DNA of 48,560 nucleotides from an uncultured Bacteroidia bacterium (GCA_902776565.1 CACYQN010000011.1:1-48560), one strand, 5' to 3'. Shown: positions 34,602-42,884, counted from the stretch's first letter. Numbers and translations are program-made. The notes: a model not told the origin generated them from the sequence alone.

Positions 34602-35519
34602 ATGGTAAATAAAGTACGCGTCTATGGTAAGGCGCAAAACCGCACGGCACTAGGAATTATGAACGCCTATATGGTGATGTATCCTCATGCCACAATGGAA
34701 GACCTTCAAAAGGCATTTCCCAACGAGTTGAACCCCGACAGCGGAGTGAAGGTGAACTTCGTAAAGGCTGGCGACAAGGGCACCGATACCAACTGGAACG
34801 GATTTTTCCAGAAGGATGACGAACTGCTCACTATGGGCGACGGCACCAAGGTTGCTGTGGTAAGCATGTGGACCAAGCCCAGTTTCGACCGCCTTGTAAG
34901 CCACGCCGCACAGTACGGCATCGAGGTTGCCAAGTTCGAGGAGTCGGAAGGCGGTGGCAAGAAAGGCAGTTTCCGCCTTGAGTACCTTAACGGATATGTT
35001 CCGCCCGCACCAAAGAAGAAGATTCCGATGTGGGTGTGGATTGTTTTGGCAGTAATCGTAATTGCTGTAATAGTCATTTTGGCAATGCGCGGATGCAGGG
35101 AACAGCAGGTAGTTGTTCAGGAGAAGATTGTTACCGACACCGTTGTGGTGAGGGATACGGTTTTCCTGACACAAATTGAGGAAATCGAAAGCAACTACAA
35201 TGCAGCCGAGTTCGTACAGGGCAAGGCCGACTTGTCGGAAAGCGCAAAGTTCGTGTTGCACGACTTGGCAAAGGTGATGCAGAAGCACCCCGAAATCTGT
35301 CTGCGCCTCGAAGGTCACACCTCGGCAGAAGGCGATGTTGCTGCAAATCAGAAGCTTTCGGAAGACCGTGCACAGGCAGCAGTTGATTTCCTTGTAAACC
35401 ACGAAGGTATTGATGCTTCTCGTCTCGAAGCAGTTGGCAAAGGTTCGTCGGAACCGAAGAATGCCGACGACCCGATGGCTCCGGAAAACAGAAGGACGGA
35501 ATTTATTGTGCTGGAATAA
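34602..35519 (+). CDS. Membrane-anchored OmpA-domain protein with novel cytoplasmic N-terminus
   Basis: 305 residues. Residues 1-135 are a soluble domain I do not recognise (KVRVYGKAQNRTALGIMNAY, TNWNGFFQKDDELLTMGDG). A single hydrophobic helix spans about 141-162 (MWVWIVLAVIVIAVIVIL), with Lys-rich start and Arg/Cys end, so the N-terminus is expected inside. A DTVVVRDTVFL linker leads to a C-terminal OmpA domain (195-305): FVQGKADLSESAKFVL, LRLEGHTSAEGD, LSEDRAQAAVDFLV, NRRTEF. OmpA domains bind peptidoglycan. The protein thus links the cytoplasm to the cell wall; in context it may anchor the module proteins. Confidence 0.85.
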   Translation: MVNKVRVYGKAQNRTALGIMNAYMVMYPHATMEDLQKAFPNELNPDSGVKVNFVKAGDKGTDTNWNGFFQKDDELLTMGDGTKVAVVSMWTKPSFDRLVSHAAQYGIEVAKFEESEGGGKKGSFRLEYLNGYVPPAPKKKIPMWVWIVLAVIVIAVIVILAMRGCREQQVVVQEKIVTDTVVVRDTVFLTQIEEIESNYNAAEFVQGKADLSESAKFVLHDLAKVMQKHPEICLRLEGHTSAEGDVAANQKLSEDRAQAAVDFLVNHEGIDASRLEAVGKGSSEPKNADDPMAPENRRTEFIVLE

Positions 35520-35571
35520 GTGATAATTAATAAACATGACAAGTTGCAATTTGCACAAGAGTAATCGTGTC

Positions 35572-35724
35572 AGGAGATTCCGCATAAGCGAACTCACAAG
35601 GCTCGTTCCTACGCCTGTTCGTTCAGCTTTGTGGAATGACCCTTTACCGTCATTTCGGAAGTTATGATGAACCAGCGATACGGAACGGGGAGCTGTGTGA
35701 ATCAAACTATCCGAAATCTCCTTA
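35572..35724. repeat. Composite dispersed repeat, copy 2
   Basis: Starts AGGAGATTCCGCATA and ends with the inverted TATCCGAAATCTCCT, giving imperfect terminal inverted repeats of about 15 bases around two inner halves meeting at GGAATGAC/GTCATTTCGG. The copy at 43589 is its close inverted counterpart. Confidence 0.75.
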
Positions 35725-35763
35725 GTGTATGATTGCAAGTAATAATTAATAAAACAAGGTATT

Positions 35764-36345
35764 ATGGCAACAACAACCAAAAAGACCACAACAACAAAGA
35801 CCGCCGCAAAGAAGACAACAACGACAAAAACCGCGGCAAAAAAGACTACCACTGCAAAAACCGCAGTAAAGAAAACTACAACGGCAAAGCCCGCTGCAAA
35901 GAAAACCACAACGGCAAAGCCAGTAGCAAAGAAGGCAGCTCCAGCAAAGACCGCAGTTGAAATTTCGGTAACTGGCAACAAGAAAATCGGAACGCTGATG
36001 AAGGATTTCAACAAGCAGTTCCCGTACATCCGCCTGGGCATTTTCTACAGCTATGCCCGTCAGGAAGTGGCAAAGGGTGGCACAATATACAACATCGACG
36101 CCGACAAGACGCTTGCTTCGGTACGCCGTGCCGATTCGGGAGGCGACATTTCCATCAGTGGCAACAAGAAAATCAAGACTTTGGAGCAGGAATTTGACAA
36201 AGTTTTCGGTCTTTATGTACAAGTCTGCTATACCACAAAGGACGGTCATCGCTACTACACCAGTGGTTCTCTGGACGATATGACACTTTCAGCCTTCAAC
36301 AAAAAGTGTGAAGCCGACGGTTGCAAGAAAGGAGAGTGGAAATAA
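35764..36345 (+). CDS. Duplicated-module protein with histone-H1-like tail, type C copy 1
   Basis: 193 residues. Residues 1-64 are a decapeptide-like repeat of Lys, Thr, Ala (units such as AAKKTTTTKT) plus some Pro, very similar in composition to histone H1 C-tails and chlamydial Hc1/Hc2 tails. Residues 65-185 are the module: VTGNKKIGTLMKDFNKQF / LGIFYS, then ISGNKKIKTLEQEFDKVFG / VQVCYT. The near-match of the two GNKKIxTL helices is the clearest proof of internal duplication. A basic tail suggests binding to nucleic acid or another polyanion. A near-twin is at 37049. Confidence 0.85.
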   Translation: MATTTKKTTTTKTAAKKTTTTKTAAKKTTTAKTAVKKTTTAKPAAKKTTTAKPVAKKAAPAKTAVEISVTGNKKIGTLMKDFNKQFPYIRLGIFYSYARQEVAKGGTIYNIDADKTLASVRRADSGGDISISGNKKIKTLEQEFDKVFGLYVQVCYTTKDGHRYYTSGSLDDMTLSAFNKKCEADGCKKGEWK

Positions 36346-36398
36346 TTGATAATCAGTGTAATTTATAAATCTTAATTAATAATTTAAATTGTTAAAAA

Positions 36399-36746
36399 AT
36401 GGAAATTAAAGTTGATGGACGCCTTTTGGTGTCAACCCTTTGCGACAACTTCAAGAAGGAATTTGGTGGAACACTTCGCGTGTACCAGGGACAGAAGCGT
36501 TTAACCGGTTCGGAAAAGGTTAGCGAAATCGCAACCAAGACCGGTAGCTACGAATGCCGCGGCAGCAAGACCGTTGGTGGTTTCGAGAAGGACATGATGG
36601 CTAACTTCGGACTTAAGGTTCAGGTTGCTTCAGCCGACGACTGGGTATTGGCTCTCGACGAGATGACTCTCGCTAAGTTGCCCGAAATCCCAAAGAACGC
36701 CAAGAAGGCCGACATGGACGCTCTCAAGGCAAAGTATGCTAAATAA
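36399..36746 (+). CDS. Duplicated-module protein, type A copy 2
   Basis: 115 residues, starting MEIKVDGRLLVSTLCDNFKKEFGGTLRVYQG, the same opening as 31031 (FSIDGRMKVKTLRKQF...LRVYKG). The second half is SKTVGGFEKDMMANFG / LKVQVAS, and a Lys-rich C-terminal extension (EIPKNAKKADMDALKAKYAK) is added. It lies between the two tailed type C copies. Cytoplasmic, no signal. A CGGCAGG/CCTGCCG terminator follows at 36764. Confidence 0.85.
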   Translation: MEIKVDGRLLVSTLCDNFKKEFGGTLRVYQGQKRLTGSEKVSEIATKTGSYECRGSKTVGGFEKDMMANFGLKVQVASADDWVLALDEMTLAKLPEIPKNAKKADMDALKAKYAK

Positions 36747-36763
36747 TTAGGGCGAAGGACAAA

Positions 36764-36797
36764 TGCGGCAGGTGATATTATTGCCTGCCGTATTTTT
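36764..36797 (+). terminator. Intrinsic terminator after the type A copy 2 gene
   Basis: CGGCAGG (36766-36772) and CCTGCCG (36784-36790) form a perfect stem followed by TATTTTT. Transcription of the first half of the array may stop here. Confidence 0.75.
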
Positions 36798-36818
36798 AAC
36801 GGATGTTAGTAGTAAACC

Positions 36819-37011
36819 GTCATTCCACAAGTCAGAACATACACGCGATACGGAACGGGGAGCGTTGTAAGCCGCTCACTGAGCGTAGTCGAAGTGCGGC
36901 TATATTCAAGGAGATTGCTCACTTCTTTTCGCGAGGCTGCAAGCAGCGTTCCGTATAAGCGAACTCACACGACACGTACCTTAGTCGGTTCGTTCTGCTT
37001 TACGGAATGAC
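36819..37011. repeat. Composite dispersed repeat, copy 3
   Basis: Outer ends GTCATTCCACAAGT and TTTACGGAATGAC are inverted. The centre includes the TTCGAC-type CACTGAGCGTAGTCGAAGTG element. With the neighbouring bases it fills the 302-base gap between 36747 and 37048. Confidence 0.7.
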
Positions 37012-37048
37012 CACTAGAAAAGTGCAAAAACAATAAAACTAATAAATT

Positions 37049-37651
37049 ATGGTAGCGACAAAGAAACCAGCAGCAAAAACTGCAACAAAGAAAACCACAA
37101 CCACTAAGACGGCAGCAAAGAAGACTACAACGACAAAACCTGCCACAAAAAAGACAACAACAGCAAAGCCGGCCGTAAAGAAAACAACCGTAGCGAAAAC
37201 TACAACAACGAAAACCACGACAAAACCTGCAGCAAAGAAAGTTGCTCCAGCAAAGACCGCAGTTGAAATTTCGGTAAATGGCAACAAGAAGATCGGAACA
37301 CTGATGAAGGAGTTCAACAAGCAGTTCCCATACATCCGTCTGGGCATTTTCTACAGTTACGCTCGTCAGGAAGTGGCAAAGGGCGGCACAATATACAACA
37401 TCGACGCCGACAAGACGCTTGCATCTGTACGCCGTGCCGATTCAGGAGGCGACATATCCATCAGTGGCAACAAGAAAATCAAGACTTTGGAGCAAGAATT
37501 TGACAAAGTTTTCGGTCTTTACGCTCAAGTATGCTATACCACTAAGGACGGCCATCGCTACTACACCAGCGGTTCTGCCGACGAGATGACACTTTCCGCC
37601 TTCAACAAAAAGTGTGAAGCAGACGGCTGCAAGAAAGGAGAATGGAAGTAA
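37049..37651 (+). CDS. Duplicated-module protein with histone-H1-like tail, type C copy 2
   Basis: 200 residues, paralogue of 35764. The body (from about residue 73) differs at very few positions, while the Lys/Thr/Ala tail has a different number and order of repeat units, including an extra KTTTTKTTTKPAAKK stretch. Such rapid tail change next to a near-fixed body fits repeat slippage with purifying selection on the module. It begins after an inserted dispersed repeat and terminator, so it may have its own promoter or rely on read-through. Type B copy 2 follows after 30 bases. Confidence 0.85.
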   Translation: MVATKKPAAKTATKKTTTTKTAAKKTTTTKPATKKTTTAKPAVKKTTVAKTTTTKTTTKPAAKKVAPAKTAVEISVNGNKKIGTLMKEFNKQFPYIRLGIFYSYARQEVAKGGTIYNIDADKTLASVRRADSGGDISISGNKKIKTLEQEFDKVFGLYAQVCYTTKDGHRYYTSGSADEMTLSAFNKKCEADGCKKGEWK

Positions 37652-37681
37652 TTTAAGTATTAACAATAAAATTTAAAGGAA

Positions 37682-38044
37682 ATGGGATTATTAGACAATT
37701 TAAAGGATCATTTTAACAAGGCAGAATTTACAGTAGCACCGAACAAAAAATTAAAGACCATCTCGGCCGATTTCAAGAAGACCTTCGACCTGACATTGGC
37801 ATTCTACAAGGGCGCAGTATTAGCAGACCCCGAAATGACACTCGCTGCATTGAACAAGAAGACAACCAAGGAGGTGAACACCAAGGCCGATGGCTTGAAA
37901 ATCAAGGGTAGCACCAAGGTAAGCGAAGCCGAAAAACTGTTCGACCAGAACTTTGGCGTTACCGTACAGGTAAAGGACAAGGCAGGTAAAGTGTGCGTTC
38001 CAAACAATATCACAATCGGTCAGGCCGCCAGAGGTGAATATTAA
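37682..38044 (+). CDS. Duplicated-module protein, type B copy 2
   Basis: 120 residues; differs from 31403 at about five to seven residues (for example NLK for NIK, SEAEKL for SDAEKM, VQVK for VQIK). Same N-terminal LLDNLKDHFNK helix, same two half-modules, same GQAARGEY end. Synonymous changes are more frequent than amino-acid changes, suggesting the protein is under selection. It follows the tailed protein by 30 bases and precedes the coiled-coil gene by only seven, so all are probably on one transcript. Confidence 0.85.
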   Translation: MGLLDNLKDHFNKAEFTVAPNKKLKTISADFKKTFDLTLAFYKGAVLADPEMTLAALNKKTTKEVNTKADGLKIKGSTKVSEAEKLFDQNFGVTVQVKDKAGKVCVPNNITIGQAARGEY

Positions 38045-38051
38045 TGTTTAG

Positions 38052-38870
38052 ATGTTGCGTGCAATGTCTAAATTGCGTGCTATAGAGAGTTGGCAAGATG
38101 TGAATGTTAAAAGATTAGAAGCAATGAATGACAAAAAGATTGAAGAAAAATTATATTGGAAAAACGACAAATATTGCTCGTTGTGTAATGAACTTAAAAA
38201 GTTGGATAAAGAAATAGAAGAATTACACAAGTCTATTGAAGATCACAATCCTGAAAAACTAGAGCAAAGTTTGGTATCCTTAAAATCTCAAGAAAACGAT
38301 CTTTGCGAGCAAATAAAACACATACCTCAAGAAGAGATGCAGGCAAGGATTGATAAATACAACAGGGCATTAGAACAACTGGAAAAAGCCACAGACAACG
38401 CAAATTTTGCAGATCGAAATTTTGATAATATTATTCTCCTTAAAATAAATACCAAAAAGTACACTTATGTAGGACAGAAAAAAGAATTGGAAGAAAAATC
38501 CATGGCTGCTGCATTAAGGGCTGATGAAGCGAAGAGAGAGATGTCTTGTTGTCAGCGTGCCGTGGAAGAGGCAAAGGTTGGTGTCGAAATGCACTTAAAA
38601 CTAGAAGAAATAAGGAATAATATAAAGGAGCAGGAAAGTTTGTTAGACTATGAAAAATTTGCTGCAGACCAAAAAAAACTGGACGAAATGCAAAAGAAGA
38701 AGGCTTCTTTGGAACGGCAAAAGTCCAGCATTTTTGAAGCATACAAGAAAAAACGCAAATTGGGGTGTGGGTGCAGTATTATCTTTTTACTTGTTATTGT
38801 TCTTTTTATTGCCTTGTTCATTTTATTCCCAGATTTTTTCTTAATGAAGATATTTATGTTATTTATTTGA
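38052..38870 (+). CDS. Coiled-coil membrane-tail protein
   Basis: 272 residues. The first 235 are charged helical heptads (ELKKLDKEIEELHKSIEDH, LEQLEKATDN, LDEMQKKKASLERQKSS), then a basic KKKRKLGCGC stretch and one strongly hydrophobic helix (IIFLLVIVLFIALFILF) near the C-terminus, with another short hydrophobic end. It is a tail-anchored coiled-coil protein with its bulk in the cytoplasm. Start ATG 38052, or 38064. DNA is AT-richer than the module genes. No family recognised. It may position the module proteins at the membrane. Confidence 0.75.
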   Translation: MLRAMSKLRAIESWQDVNVKRLEAMNDKKIEEKLYWKNDKYCSLCNELKKLDKEIEELHKSIEDHNPEKLEQSLVSLKSQENDLCEQIKHIPQEEMQARIDKYNRALEQLEKATDNANFADRNFDNIILLKINTKKYTYVGQKKELEEKSMAAALRADEAKREMSCCQRAVEEAKVGVEMHLKLEEIRNNIKEQESLLDYEKFAADQKKLDEMQKKKASLERQKSSIFEAYKKKRKLGCGCSIIFLLVIVLFIALFILFPDFFLMKIFMLFI

Positions 38871-38989
38871 TAGAGAATCAGTAAACAAAAATATATCATT
38901 TTACGAAAAATAATTTGTACAACGATACAATGTTCAAGAACGTGCACTGTCAATTGATTAAAAACGAGAAATGAAATTTGTAAATTGTT

Positions 38990-39232
38990 ATGAGTAAGGA
39001 ATATTACAGGAAGAAAATCATCGACCTTCGCGCAAGCATGCAGAAGGAAAAGGATGCCAAGAAACGTGACAATGAACACTATGCTAACTTGATAAAAAGT
39101 GCGTCAACGCCATCGTCAAAGGCATCGTACCGTAAAACTAAGATTGACCGCGCCGCCTCACACGACCGCAATATCGAATCGTTGAAACGGCAGATTGAAA
39201 GCGCAAAGGAATCGCTGAAAAGAGAGAAGTAA
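38990..39232 (+). CDS. Small basic coiled-coil protein
   Basis: 80 residues, rich in Lys, Arg, Glu and Ser, without signal or cysteine. It begins MSKEYYRKKIIDLRASMQKEK and ends RQIESAKESLKREK, heptad-like at both ends. Lies between the coiled-coil membrane protein and the gene at 39267 with same-strand spacing. No function can be assigned; coding is supported by an ATG and compact context, though it is short. Confidence 0.6.
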   Translation: MSKEYYRKKIIDLRASMQKEKDAKKRDNEHYANLIKSASTPSSKASYRKTKIDRAASHDRNIESLKRQIESAKESLKREK

Positions 39233-39266
39233 GAGTCGAATTATAAATGTATAACTCGATATTATT

Positions 39267-39827
39267 ATGGGAATATTAGACAAAGTCGGTTCTGCAATAA
39301 AGAATGTATCTGACATTGCAGACGAATTGGGAAATGAGGATGGCGTAGAAGGTTCTCTGGTTTCGAAGCTTTTGAAATCGGAAACGGCAAAGTCGGGAAA
39401 GAACGGAAAAAAGGATGCATCTTCTGCATCTAAAATGCCAAAGCAAGACGCTATCCGTCAGCAGGATGAACAGAAAAATGTAATTGTCGAGCCTAAATAT
39501 GAAAGCCTAAGACCTTTGGTTCGGTCAGTGCTGATGCAAGACGAAATTTCCGAAAAAACTGTCGAAACATTAAAGAAGAAAGCCGTCAGCCTTGGATTGG
39601 ATGCCGATGAGTTTGAGATATTTTTCAATGGATTAGTGGCAAAAAAGAAAAAAGCTTTCGATAATGATTTTGACCAAGTGTTTTTAACAGAAGAGGAACG
39701 ATTGGCGAAAAAAAACAAGGCAAGCGAGAAAAAGAATATGAAAATAAACGATGTGGTTGACAAAACAAAGTCTATCGGCGAAGTTATAGGCAAATTAGGC
39801 GCACAAGTCCTGAATAATATTGGTTAA
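39267..39827 (+). CDS. Soluble protein of unknown function with an LxDxIs-type helical domain
   Basis: 186 residues, opening MGILDKVGSAIKNVSDIADE (amphipathic, similar in style to the MGLLDN start of type B). A Lys/Ser-rich linker leads to a short helical segment, LRPLVRSVLMQDEISEKTVETLKKKAVSLGLDADEFEIFFNGLVAKKK, whose D-x-x-I-S and G-L-D-x-D-E-F pattern looks like a small EF-hand-like or tellurite-resistance-B-like fold. A basic tail ends it. No signal. Probably part of the module cluster by position. Confidence 0.65.
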   Translation: MGILDKVGSAIKNVSDIADELGNEDGVEGSLVSKLLKSETAKSGKNGKKDASSASKMPKQDAIRQQDEQKNVIVEPKYESLRPLVRSVLMQDEISEKTVETLKKKAVSLGLDADEFEIFFNGLVAKKKKAFDNDFDQVFLTEEERLAKKNKASEKKNMKINDVVDKTKSIGEVIGKLGAQVLNNIG

Positions 39828-39846
39828 CAACAAATAAGATAACATT

Positions 39847-40140
39847 ATGGCATTTTTTCTTTGGATATTTCAATTTATCAGTCCTATAGCACTGATTATC
39901 GGAGGTTTGTATCTTGTGGAAGACCCGTCGCCGACGGCACTTGTGTTGGGTGGAATTGCGGCTGTTTTCGGACTTATTGTAGGCATTTTGGGCTGGGGCG
40001 ATACGGTTCCGCCACGTTGGTTCTGGATTAAGAGCAGGATGGATTTGGCAGGTAGCCGCTTTATGACAGCAATCGGCTATGCCTTGCAGTTCTTTTTCAT
40101 TCCTCCCTGCATTATAGGGCTGATTGAGTACTTCGGATAA
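39847..40140 (+). CDS. Small inner-membrane protein
   Basis: 97 residues with three hydrophobic helices: FLWIFQFISPIALIIGGLYL, ALVLGGIAAVFGLIVGILGW and a C-terminal FMTAIGYALQFFFIPPCIIG. No conserved polar motif is obvious; function unknown. It starts 19 bases after the stop of the gene at 39267 and is the last gene before a dispersed repeat, so it probably ends the array transcript. Confidence 0.7.
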   Translation: MAFFLWIFQFISPIALIIGGLYLVEDPSPTALVLGGIAAVFGLIVGILGWGDTVPPRWFWIKSRMDLAGSRFMTAIGYALQFFFIPPCIIGLIEYFG

Positions 40141-40185
40141 TTAATGGAAATTATATACAATTTGACTAAAGTTTGCCTCGTATCA

Positions 40186-40341
40186 GTCATTCCGCAAGTT
40201 AGAACAATAACGCGATACGGAACGGAGAGCGTAATATTGTTCAACTATGCGGAATCTCCCATTAGTACACAAATGAGATTCCGTATAAGTGAACTCACAA
40301 GCAACGTTCCTTATGCTGTTCGTTCTACTTTACGGAATGAC
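40186..40341. repeat. Composite dispersed repeat, copy 4
   Basis: Outer ends GTCATTCCGCAAGTT and TTTACGGAATGAC are inverted, and the centre has GCGGAATCTCCCATTAGTAC next to GAGATTCCGTATAAGTGAAC. The two halves are thus in the opposite order to copy 2. Confidence 0.75.
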
Positions 40342-40372
40342 GTAAAATTAGATTCTTAATAGATAATTAGTT

Positions 40373-41140
40373 ATGACAAAAAGACTTACGTTATTGGTAT
40401 TGTGCATCTTGATAGGTGCAGTATGCTTTGCGCAGGAAGAGCAAACTATTTCTGCCGACCGCCCAGGAATGTCAACGGGAACGGATGTTATGCCCTTGCA
40501 CAAGGTGCAGTGGGAAACAGGTGTGGCTTTCGACTGGGAACATCGTGGTGGTGCGAAACAGGAAACTTTCACAATCAACAACACTCTGTTCCGTTACGGA
40601 CTTACCAATTTCGCCGAAATCCGTCTCGGTATGAACTTCCAGTACTATCGCGACAGACTGTTTGACGACTATGTCTGGGGCGTTACTCCGCTGAATTTCG
40701 GAACGAAAATCAAGGTGTACGAAGGGACAAAATATCTGCCTGCCGTTTCATTCCTTGCCAATGTTGTGGCACCGCATCTCGGAACTAAGGCATTTTGTCC
40801 AACACATCTGGCACCATCTATGCATTTGCTTTTCAGCAATACCATAACCGACTGGCTCGGACTTGGCTATCAAGTAGGTTGCGACTGGGACGGATTTTCG
40901 CCTGTGCCGACAACATTCTTGGCAGTGTGCTTCGGATTCAGCATAACCGATAATTTGGGTGCATTTGTCGAGTCGTACAATAACTTCACGCGCTGGCAGA
41001 CGCCCGAATGTTCGCTCGATTTCGGGTTCAACTGGCTTGTACACCGCAAAGTGCAGCTCGATGTGGCGGCAAACATAAATTTCAACGAAATAAAAAACTA
41101 TGCAAATGTCAGTATGGGCGTTGCGTGGTTGATAAACTAA
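40373..41140 (+). CDS. Outer-membrane barrel protein (phenol-degradation MetA-like family)
   Basis: 255 residues. Signal peptide MTKRLTLLVLCILIGAVCFA with cleavage near AQ. The mature protein starts EEQTISADRPGMSTGTDVMP, typical of a Bacteroidetes transporter-like beta-barrel family, and then consists of alternating amphipathic strands (VQWETGVAFDWEH, NFAEIRLGMNFQYYR, LDVAANINFNEIKNY), ending in VSMGVAWLIN. Likely an outer-membrane channel of unknown substrate. It may pair with the ion channel gene 16 bases downstream, as the two are in one transcript by spacing. Confidence 0.78.
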   Translation: MTKRLTLLVLCILIGAVCFAQEEQTISADRPGMSTGTDVMPLHKVQWETGVAFDWEHRGGAKQETFTINNTLFRYGLTNFAEIRLGMNFQYYRDRLFDDYVWGVTPLNFGTKIKVYEGTKYLPAVSFLANVVAPHLGTKAFCPTHLAPSMHLLFSNTITDWLGLGYQVGCDWDGFSPVPTTFLAVCFGFSITDNLGAFVESYNNFTRWQTPECSLDFGFNWLVHRKVQLDVAANINFNEIKNYANVSMGVAWLIN

Positions 41141-41156
41141 TTTATAATCAGATAAA

Positions 41157-42884
41157 ATGACACTACAGAATTTCAAAGAAGAACTTAACCGAGTTTTCGA
41201 CGACAACCTGCACACCAAGCAGTGGCACAACATTGTCGATTATACAATTATTGGTTTCATTGTACTGAGCACTATCGAGGTTTTCCTTACAACTTTCGAC
41301 ACAGTAAACGAAAAGTACGAGACTGCATTATATGTTATAGACTGGATAACGCAGATTTTCTTCACGATAGAAGTCACATTGCGTATCTGGAATGCCGATA
41401 TGCTTGACCCGAAGTACAGGGGCTTCTGGGGAAGGATAAGATATTGCTTCTCGTTCTACGGTCTTATCGACCTGTTGTCAACATACCCGTTCTACCTGAG
41501 TTTCTTTATGCCTATACCGTATATGGCGCTCAAGGTGCTGAGGGTTGCGCGTTTGTTCCGCGTTTTCAGGTATTTGCACTCGTTCAAGCTTCTGACAAGC
41601 GCATTCCGGTCGAAAAAGTCGGAACTTCTGGTTTCAATGCAATTCTTAGTGATTATCACGTTGATTCTTTCGTTCATACTTTTCTTTGTGGAACACGATG
41701 CACAGCCAGAGGCATACGACAATGGTTGGTATTCAGTCATTTGGGCATTTGCACAATATGTCGGAGACCCTGGAGGATTTGGAGAATATCCTCCGATTAC
41801 CGTAACTGGACAAGTTATCGCTTTCATAATTGGAATACTTGGAATAGCAATGTTTGCCGTGCCCGCCGGACTTATTGGGTCTGGGTTTACCGAGGTTATG
41901 GAAGACGAAGCCAAGACGGAAGAACTGAAGGAGAATGCGCGTCGTATCAATGAGTTTTTCTTGGTAAAAAGCGCAAAAAGGTCTGGAATATTTTGGCCAG
42001 CCAAGAATTTGAGTTTAGTCGATTTGAAGTTGGATTTGGGTATGAGTGAAGATGATATTTTAAAAGCGGTAACATTCTCGCAAAATCTTAGGTTGAAGAA
42101 CCTTGCTGCCGCCATACTCGAAGGTCCAAAGAACGACATGCCAGTGGTTAGCCAGTTCCATATTAATACGAATTACGGTTACCATGTAGAACGAGGTTCA
42201 AGCGTCACCATTGTAAATGCGATTGGATATGGAGACAATGGCTTAAGCTATTTCGACTGGCATATTGCACAACTTGGTGGTTTTAACTATGTTGCAAACG
42301 AAAATTTCTCTCGTACAATAGGAGATGAAAACAAACGCCACAATTTCTATACAATAGAAAAGGATGCTGGTGAAAATGCTGATTTCCAGCAGTTTATTGA
42401 TGACACTATCAGCAACCGCGATGAAAACGATTGGATTGTCGTAGTTGCGGGAGAACAGGTTGTGAAGAACATTACCGATTTCCATTTTGAATTTGGTGGC
42501 GAGAAAGGCGAAACTTCTTTTGATTTCCCTGAATGTATTACTCACGACAAGCAGAAACTAAAGCAGTTGTACGATGATTTCTGCAAAACAATGGAAGCCC
42601 TGCAGTTAAAGACGGATGCCCATCAGGTGCAGCCTGTTATGAACAAGGCAAATGTTACACGCTATATTCAAGCTCGAACAAAAGCCAATGTGCTTCTTAT
42701 AACAGTTTCGTACAAATTGATGGTGTTCGACAAAATTGTGTATGATGCGATTATAAACTTTGCCGATGTTCTGAACCGCAATCTTGAAACGCGAAAACCA
42801 GTTGGTTTGCACAAGGAGGAATATATGGAAAGACCTATAGAAAATGTCTATTGGAAAAAACTGTATGGCCTTGTAGAAGAATGA
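41157..42884 (+). CDS. Voltage-gated-type ion channel with atypical pore loop
   Basis: 575 residues. Six membrane helices lie in the first 250: S1 (29-47), S2, S3, a Kv-like S4 with regularly spaced Arg/Lys (ALKVLRVARLFRVFRYL, 124-140), S5 (160-178) and S6 (216-246, IIGILGIAMFAVPAGLIGSGF). The pore loop reads WAFAQYVGDPGGFGEYPP, lacking the TVGYG of K+ channels. Residues 255-575 form a large cytoplasmic domain that I cannot place. Channel identity is firm, ion selectivity open. It follows the barrel protein by 16 bases and precedes pcp by 34. Confidence 0.85.
   Translation: MTLQNFKEELNRVFDDNLHTKQWHNIVDYTIIGFIVLSTIEVFLTTFDTVNEKYETALYVIDWITQIFFTIEVTLRIWNADMLDPKYRGFWGRIRYCFSFYGLIDLLSTYPFYLSFFMPIPYMALKVLRVARLFRVFRYLHSFKLLTSAFRSKKSELLVSMQFLVIITLILSFILFFVEHDAQPEAYDNGWYSVIWAFAQYVGDPGGFGEYPPITVTGQVIAFIIGILGIAMFAVPAGLIGSGFTEVMEDEAKTEELKENARRINEFFLVKSAKRSGIFWPAKNLSLVDLKLDLGMSEDDILKAVTFSQNLRLKNLAAAILEGPKNDMPVVSQFHINTNYGYHVERGSSVTIVNAIGYGDNGLSYFDWHIAQLGGFNYVANENFSRTIGDENKRHNFYTIEKDAGENADFQQFIDDTISNRDENDWIVVVAGEQVVKNITDFHFEFGGEKGETSFDFPECITHDKQKLKQLYDDFCKTMEALQLKTDAHQVQPVMNKANVTRYIQARTKANVLLITVSYKLMVFDKIVYDAIINFADVLNRNLETRKPVGLHKEEYMERPIENVYWKKLYGLVEE

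Noticed and set aside
34650..36041. Long minus-strand frame opposite the OmpA and type C genes
   Set aside because: It crosses an intergenic repeat and reads the Lys/Thr tail as Phe/Val/Ala repeats, a typical antisense artefact.
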